From: Luscinia megarhynchos | Lineage: Eukaryota > Chordata > Aves > Passeriformes > Turdidae | Reading direction: 5' to 3' | Length of the DNA stretch: 64,000 bases | Assembly (NCBI GenBank): GCA_034336665.1 | Contig: CM067568.1 | Span: forward strand, 8,825,165 to 8,889,164 | In this document: positions 58,620 to 64,000 of the stretch, in pieces | How positions within the stretch are numbered: the first letter of the stretch is position 1 | How the letters are laid out: each line of letters starts with the position of its first letter | The notes under the pieces: model-generated | What the model was told of the DNA's origin: nothing | Databases searched by the model: none | What the model saw: only the letters and a program-made list of their open reading frames with translations | Made by a program: the position numbers and the translations under genes

Positions 58620-58891
58620 GCCGGAGCTGTTGAATTTTTCTCCCGCAGGTTCAGGTGGAGGTGGAGCAGTGGGAGGGAGGGACAGCCCTTCCCACGGGCC
58701 TGGCGCCCGGGGATTGGGGCAGCGGGAGCGCCCGGCCGAGGGCAGGGGCTGAACGGGGAGGAGAAATAGATAAACTATTAAAACAGAAAGAAAGAAAAAA
58801 AGAGAGAAATTCCAAGCACTGATCTGGCCGGTCGGGTCGGCTCGAGCGGGAGGCGACGAGCAGGAAGCCTGCGGCTGGAGAAGCTCCAAAG
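58620..58891 (+). promoter_or_regulatory. SIGIRR: Possible SIGIRR promoter and 5' noncoding exon
   Basis: A locally CpG-rich stretch ends in a good donor, CCAAAG|GTAAATG (exon end 58891). Human SIGIRR has upstream noncoding exons, and the coding start here lies only 7 bases before a donor, so at least one upstream transcription start is needed. The left edge is unknown. Confidence 0.4.
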
Positions 58892-60682
58892 GTAAATGCA
58901 GCTCTGTTCTGCTTCCCTTTCCATGCTGAAGCCACCTCAGATGAGGTCAGCAGGGTTTCACCCTCACCCCATTCCCTGTGCATTCCCATTCTGGCCCTCC
59001 TTCGCTCTCCTCCAGCTCTCCATCCCGCTTGCTCCCTCGGCACACCCACCCCACAGCTCCCTGGCCACGGTGCCTCCCTGCCCTCCTCGCTTTCGCCATG
59101 GCCGTGCTCCAGGGAATGCCGCGCCCAGCCCTCCTTCACCACCCCACAAGGTCCACACGGTCGTCTGCCTCAAACCCGGGGTGTCCCCACGCCAGGACAT
59201 GGGAAATGCTGCCCGTTAGCCGGTGCTCCTCCCTCCTGTCATCCAACACCGTCGTTCCCTGGAGCAAAGGGCTCCGGGGGTTTTGGGGCCTCCCCACACC
59301 CCCTGGCCAGGCTGCAGCTTGTTGGAGCTTCCTCATTCCGACCATCCGAGGAAGCAGCTTAGGAGTGACCCACCCAGGAGCATCGTGCCGGGCAGAGACA
59401 GCCCCGCGCCACCCTCGTGAGCGTCTCCCACCCTTTCTCCATGTGAAATCCAGGTGGGCTGGCTCATCTCCATCCCGTCCTCTTCCCTCCCTGGCCATGG
59501 AGAAACTCAGTTAATCCTTTAGGTATAAATCGCTTTCAGCTGGTCAAGCTGAACACATACTGGGCGTCTCTCGGCGTACCTTGATCCTTGGTTTCACCCC
59601 ATGCCTGGCACTAGGCTGTTCCAGAGGGAAGCACCGTGCCTGCATCCCTGCTCCAAGCCAGGCAGCACCACAGACCTCCCCTACCCATTCCATTCCACAC
59701 CAACTCACACAGGGACTCCAGCCCTGCTCCCACCCAAAATCAGGGTGCCTCCAGGAGTGCTGAAGCTGCAGAGCAAAGAGGAGCCCAGGGAGAGGCTTTC
59801 ACCCCTGCTGACTCCCAGAGTTAGGCCGGGTGTTTCCCATGGAAACCCTGGCACCGTGACGTCCCTGAGACTCCCGCATCACCCCCATCAGGTGTGTGGG
59901 GACAGAGGAGCCCAGCCTTGCCAGGCTCTGCTCTGCTGTCTGCCCCCAGTATCCACCTCTTCCATGGGGCCATCTCATCACTGCTGGTGCTGCCAGCTGG
60001 GGGGATCCCTGTGTGCCATCCCTGTGCTCCCACTTGCCTGGAATGCTGTGCAGCTGTGCCAATCCCTGGGCACAGCCACGGGGTAGCAACGCGCTGAGGC
60101 TCCCAGTGCAGCGGGAACACCGCACCCGCCAGGGAGCTCTCCAGGTGGGAGGCTGCGTTTCCATAAACAAACCAGACTGCTGGTAATTAGCAGGTTCAAG
60201 GGCATGTCAGCCTGGAGGCAGCTCTGCAGCCCAGGCAGGGGCTTGGCAGCTGAAGGAGGTAGCACTGAGACCCCCAAAGTTTCCCGTGGCTGAGCTCATT
60301 TCCCCACCTTGGTTTTGGATTTGGGCTGAAGGCACATTTTTTAAATCCTGCAACCCTCAGCTGGTCATTAATCACCTCCCACGCATAAATTCATGGTTGG
60401 GAAAGCCAGGCTGGGAGTCAGTGCAGGGAGGGCAGGTGACACAGTGGCCACCAGGCTGTGGGTGGGACGCGGCTTTGGCTTTGCCGCAGAGCAGCACCCA
60501 CCACCCCCAGACGGAATTGCTGATGGGGGTGGCGGGGCCCTCCCTGTGCCAGCGCTCACGGAGCCATTCCCAGTCTGTCCCAGGCCCAGCCCGCCCTGTG
60601 GCAGAGGCAGCTGGACTTTGTCCCCCCCGGAAGACGCCCCGTGAGATGCCGGCAGCACCCGCGCCTGTCACCTGAGCGCGCC

Positions 60683-60689
60683 ATGGCAG
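60683..60689 (+). CDS. SIGIRR: SIGIRR exon 1, coding part only 7 bp
   Basis: ATGGCAG then GTAGGTC. It codes Met-Ala plus one base and joins exon 2 in phase; the ATG context (GCCATGG) is strong. Human starts with a similarly short segment before the Ig domain. Confidence 0.75.
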
Positions 60690-63358
60690 GTAGGTCAAAC
60701 CCCAATTCCCCCCTGTTCTCAGCTGGGAAGGATCCCTGTGCAAGCTCAGCAGGGGGCCCTGCTCTGGTGTCACCTCTTAGGGTGCCGAGGGTCCTTCCCA
60801 GCCCCCCAAACCAGCTCAGCCTGTTGCTAAACAGTCACAAACATCACTCACTGCCAGACCCCCAAGGCAGAGCTTGTTTTTCTGGGATGGCTACAGCAGT
60901 CTCGTGCTCTGGGGGGAAGCTGGATCAGCTTTCTCATCCAAAGCCCCTCCCCTCTGTGCCCCCAGACCTTTGCAGCGTGCACCCCGAAATCCTGGTGCCG
61001 GCTGCCAACGAGACGCTGGACTTGGTGCTGGGGAGCCAGGTCGAGCTGAACTGCACCGTGCGCTGGACAGGCACCGAGCGCTGCCAGCCCATTCCTGCCT
61101 GGAGCAAGGATGGGCAGTGGCTGGGCAGTGGGAGCAGCCAGGACACTGTCTGGTAAGGAGCCTGCCCCGGGACATCCATCCATCTACTTTTGGGGGATGT
61201 CACCACACAGCCCGACCCACAGCATCCCCATGTCCCGTCAGGTCTGGCCAAAACTCCTCGGAGCTGCTCCTGGCCAGCGTCCTGCAGCTGAACCTCACCC
61301 ACGATGCCGATTTCGGGGTGTTTGCTTGCTGGATCAGCAACGCCACAGCCACCTTCACCCTGCGGCGAGCAGGTAGGATCTGCTGGGGACAGGGAGGGAG
61401 CATCCCTCGGAGAGCCCAGGTGCATGGGGGGATTGAGGAGAGTGATGGGGCCCTGCAAACCTGCACCAAGCCCATGTATGCTGCTCACTGTGCCCTTCCC
61501 TGTCCTGGCAGAGGCAGCAGGGCACGTGCCAGCTGTGCTGGCAGCCCTCCTGGTCCTGCTGCTCCTGGTGCTCCTGGCTGTGCTCTACGTCCGGTGCCGC
61601 CTGAATGTGCTCCTGTGGTACCGGGACCGCTACGGAGAGCTGGAGATCAATGGTGAGCCGGGGGTGACACCCCACTGGGAACAGCCTCCTGTGGTCCAGG
61701 GGGGTCACACAGCCCCTCCCGTGTTATCCCTGCTGCGTGGATCTCCCCAGATGGGAAGCTGTACGACGCCTATGTCTCCCATGCCACTGCCGCCGATGAC
61801 CGAAAGTTCGTCCACTTCATCGTGAAGCCGCAGCTGGAAAACCGCCACGGCTACAAGCTCTTCCTGGATGAGCAGAACATCCTGCCTAACTCAGGTAGGC
61901 ACCACGCAGGGCTGGGCAGGACACAGGACCTACCTGGGGGCTTGAAACCCTTTTTGCCCGCAGAGCCGTCAGCTGACCTCATCATGAACGTCAGCCGCTG
62001 CCGGCGCCTCATCGTGGTGCTCTCCGTCGCGTACCTGGAGCAGGATTGGTGCAACAGCAGCTTCAGGTAGGAGCAGAGCAGCTCCCACAGGAGAGGAGAG
62101 GGGCTGGAGGAGTTCCTCACTCTCCTGTCACCCACTTGTCTCGCAGGGAAGGGCTCTGGAGGCTGCTGGAGCTTTCCAGGAAACCCATCTTCATCGTCTT
62201 TGAGAGCCAGTACCGGGAGATCGCTCACCCCGCCATCACCCTGCTGAAGCAGCACCGAAGTGCAGTGACCCTGCTGGTGTGGAGAGCCGGCTCCATGGTC
62301 AGTGCCAAGCAGGATCCTGCCCCCCCTGAACCCCCTTTCTCTCCCCAGCACCCAGCTCTCCCTGCTGCCCTTTGAGGCTGCCCCATGGTGAGAGCTGAGC
62401 AGGATCCATCCCACCAGCACCCCCTTCCATTCCCAGCTCCCCATTTTGGGTCAACCTCCCTGCTGCCCTTTGGGGCTGCACCCCAGGCTCCAGTGCTAAA
62501 GAGCAGGTTGGGGCACTTGCCTTTTGGAGGACATTTCAAAACCCAGCCAGAAGAGCCCTGGATCTGGGAGCTCACCCCCCAGACCTGCATAGTCAGGACC
62601 CTGTGACACTGCAGCCGCAGCAGCCAGAGCAGAGCTTTGGCCCAGGGTCACTCCGGCCATTTCGGGGCCAGGCTGGGAGCCGGAGCCCTGAGGAGCGTTC
62701 CAGCAGGTCGGGCCGGTTTCTCCACCGGCGCCTGGGCACGGTGCCACGCCGGAGCACAGCCCTCGCCTTGGCCGAGCTCCCAGCCCCGGGGCGTGCGAGC
62801 CGAGCCCGTGGAAGTGTGCGGGGCCGTGATCCAGCGGTCCCGGCCCGGCTCATGCCCTCCCTCCGGCCCCTGCAGACCCCATCGTCGGACTTCTGGAAGG
62901 AGCTGTGCCTGGCCCTGCCGCGCAAGGTGTCCTTCCCGGGCAGCGTGGGGGACCCGCAGACCCAGCTGCAGGAGGACAAGGACCCCATGCTGATCCTGCA
63001 CAGCAGCTACCTGGACGGCGCGGGAGACCTGGACCCGGACGGGGACCTCGGCACAGGTCCGTGTCTCCTGCGGGGAGGGATGCGCCCTGGAGGTCGCTCC
63101 TGGGCTTTCCAGCCCCTTCCCCCTCCACCTAAACCCATCTCCCTGCTCGTGCCAGGCCTCCGAGGGCGTGTCTTCGGGAGCCCGCCGCCGCCCCGCCTCG
63201 GGGGCCACAGCATTCCCAGGGCTCCGGCATCCAGCGGGATGGAGGATGCGCAGCTGCGGGACGGGCAGCGCCCCGAGCTCGACGTCTCGGATCTGGGGTC
63301 GCGCAACTACGCCGCCCGCACGGACTTCTACTGCCTGGTGACAGAGGATGACATCTGA
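60683..63358 (+). CDS. SIGIRR: SIGIRR, single Ig IL-1-related receptor (9 coding exons)
   Basis: Negative regulator of IL-1R/Toll receptor signalling (also TIR8/IL-1R8). Exons: 60683-60689, 60966-61152, 61242-61372, 61512-61652, 61751-61894, 61964-62066, 62147-62297, 62876-63056, 63156-63358. They join in frame to 415 aa (human 410). Order: a short N-terminus with no signal peptide; one Ig domain (Cys32-Cys94) with several N-glycan sites; a membrane helix at about 115-137; the juxtamembrane CRLNVLLWY; a TIR domain at about 156-305 with box 1 KLYDAYVS, box 2 [11 protein letters not shown] and box 3 DFWKE; and a tail ending [18 protein letters not shown]. The two residues that set human SIGIRR apart from signalling IL-1 receptors are kept: Cys216 where IL-1R1 has Ser, and Leu300 where it has Tyr. 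It is therefore expected to be inhibitory in birds too. Confidence 0.96.
60966..61152 (+). CDS. SIGIRR: SIGIRR exon 2 (Ig domain, first half)
   Basis: Encodes [20 protein letters not shown], then VELNCTVRW and [10 protein letters not shown]. It carries the first Ig cysteine (Cys32) and N-glycan sites at NET and NCT. Confidence 0.93.
61242..61372 (+). CDS. SIGIRR: SIGIRR exon 3 (Ig domain, second half)
   Basis: Encodes [20 protein letters not shown], then [20 protein letters not shown] and RRA. It carries the second Ig cysteine (Cys94) and N-glycan sites at NSS, NLT and NAT. Confidence 0.95.
61512..61652 (+). CDS. SIGIRR: SIGIRR exon 4 (transmembrane)
   Basis: Encodes a Leu/Val/Ala-rich membrane helix, then [20 protein letters not shown], matching human [20 protein letters not shown]. 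Confidence 0.96.
61751..61894 (+). CDS. SIGIRR: SIGIRR exon 5 (TIR box 1)
   Basis: Encodes (D)[20 protein letters not shown], then [20 protein letters not shown]. The donor is TCAG|GTAGGC. Confidence 0.96.
61964..62066 (+). CDS. SIGIRR: SIGIRR exon 6 (TIR box 2)
   Basis: Encodes [20 protein letters not shown], then [14 protein letters not shown]. It includes Cys216, the human-type change in box 2. Confidence 0.96.
62147..62297 (+). CDS. SIGIRR: SIGIRR exon 7
   Basis: Encodes [20 protein letters not shown], then [20 protein letters not shown] and [10 protein letters not shown]. The donor is a weak but canonical ATG|GTCAGT. Confidence 0.93.
62876..63056 (+). CDS. SIGIRR: SIGIRR exon 8 (TIR box 3 and tail)
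   Basis: Encodes [20 protein letters not shown], then [20 protein letters not shown]. Leu300 takes the place of the IL-1R1 Tyr. The donor ACAG|GTCCGT is weak; phase and homology support it. Confidence 0.93.
63156..63358 (+). CDS. SIGIRR: SIGIRR exon 9 (stop codon)
   Basis: Encodes a GC-rich, Pro/Gly-rich linker, then [20 protein letters not shown] and LVTEDDI-stop; the end is nearly identical to human. Confidence 0.95.
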
Positions 63359-63725
63359 GCAGGACCACGGGTGTCCCCCATTCCTGTGGGGACACACGGA
63401 CCAGGTCACGGCCGAGGAGCTCGGGAGTTATGATGGGATCAGAGCCTTTCCTGGGAAAGCAGGAGCTGGCTCCGAAGTGGAAAACCATCAGCAGGAGCAC
63501 CCTGCCCATAATACCTCAGTGCCACGCCTGGGTGCCACCCAGGTGGCTGGGGTGTCCCTTGCCGTGGGTGGCAGGGACGTTCTTCCAGCGTGATGGACAA
63601 GTGCTGGGATGGGTGATGCTCTCTGGGGAACATCGTGCCCCAGGGAGTGCCCGACAGGAGTGGCGGCAGCGCCTTTGTCCCATGGAAATCCCCGTGACAA
63701 TAAAAGGCTGCTGCACCCACTGGCT
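63359..63725 (+). other. SIGIRR: SIGIRR 3' UTR with poly(A) signal
   Basis: AATAAA at 63699-63704, followed by a GC-poor then GC-rich stretch; transcript end expected near 63720. Confidence 0.8.
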
Positions 63726-63937
63726 CTGTCCATGATGGGGACACGGGTGACACGGGGGAGTCTCCCACCACAGGCAGTGCTTTGGTCTGTCCTTCCCACA
63801 CGTGTCCCATCACACTAACTCGGAGCGCGGCGTGGCACCACGGGGTGTGCTCACCCTGTGCTGGTGTCACTGGGGCACTGGTGTCACTGGGACACTGTCC
63901 CCCCTCCCAGTTGTCCCCATCCAAACGCAGGTGCAGG

Positions 63938-64000
63938 TGGGCATCACTCAAGGCCTTTATTTCAGGGGTACACAGGGCTGGGGGAGTTGCACACAGAGAG
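63938..64000 (-). other. 3' UTR end of a convergent minus-strand gene, probably PKP3
   Basis: TTTATT at 63956-63961 is AATAAA on the minus strand, followed by a plausible cleavage region near 63938. In human, PKP3 converges on SIGIRR at this place, so the identity is from synteny only; no coding sequence is in the window. Confidence 0.5.

Larger units (their letters stand above)
56981..60660. other. Region between ANO9 and the SIGIRR start codon
   Basis: No coding exon is recognisable. It contains an AT microsatellite at 58.11 kb and a GC-rich stretch at 58.62-58.89 kb that may be the SIGIRR promoter and first exon. Part of it is therefore probably SIGIRR intron 1. Confidence 0.7.

Noticed and set aside
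58398..59514. Open frames of 163-178 codons between ANO9 and SIGIRR
   Set aside because: No domain, overlapping frames on both strands in a GC-rich probable 5' UTR/intron region.
62648..63409. 253-codon minus-strand frame opposite SIGIRR
   Set aside because: It is the GC-rich antisense shadow of SIGIRR exons 8-9.
1..64000. A bacterial-type system, CRISPR array, operon or defence cassette
   Set aside because: Spliced vertebrate genes and LINE/LTR repeats account for the recognisable content; no regularly spaced repeats or compact gene clusters exist.

Overview
This is vertebrate nuclear DNA, almost certainly from a bird and probably a songbird. The evidence is genes split into short exons with GT/AG introns, many CR1 LINE 3' ends, endogenous-retrovirus LTRs, and gene order matching human 11p15.5 (PTDSS2-ANO9-SIGIRR-PKP3). 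The songbird guess rests on one LTR that resembles, from memory, an LTR common in finch genomes. Nothing prokaryotic is present: no operons, CRISPR arrays or insertion sequences.

Layout. 1-6.8 kb: no recognisable coding exon; it holds a CpG-rich block at about 3.78-4.22 kb with splice-donor-like signals facing outward from both edges. 6.84-36.78 kb, minus strand: PTDSS2 (phosphatidylserine synthase 2), 12 coding exons and about 484 aa, with one apparent extra base in exon 3. 36.55-37.06 kb: the PTDSS2 CpG island. 37.1-40.5 kb: intergenic, rich in CR1 fragments. 40.83-56.31 kb, plus strand: ANO9 (anoctamin-9/TMEM16J), 24 coding exons and 760 aa, poly(A) signal at 56.96 kb. ANO9 intron 12 carries a small non-autonomous LTR retroelement inserted into an older CR1. 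Its last intron carries a solo LTR with a perfect 5-bp target duplication. 57.0-60.7 kb: intergenic plus a possible SIGIRR 5' noncoding exon. 60.68-63.36 kb, plus strand: SIGIRR, 9 coding exons and 415 aa, poly(A) signal at 63.70 kb. A minus-strand poly(A) signal at 63.96 kb marks the end of a convergent gene, PKP3 by synteny.

The three genes are not a pathway. PTDSS2 makes phosphatidylserine in the ER. ANO9 belongs to a family of Ca2+-regulated channels and lipid scramblases. SIGIRR is an inhibitory IL-1/Toll receptor family member. PTDSS2 and ANO9 are head-to-head about 4 kb apart; ANO9 and SIGIRR are head-to-tail; SIGIRR and the right-hand gene converge.

Exon boundaries were read by eye from splice signals, reading phase and remembered family sequences. 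All ANO9 and SIGIRR exons join in frame. I found no convincing new biological system. The most useful observations are the PTDSS2 indel, the nested retroelement with an avian-retrovirus-type primer binding site, the bounded solo LTR, and a 41-bp segment shared by two PTDSS2 introns.
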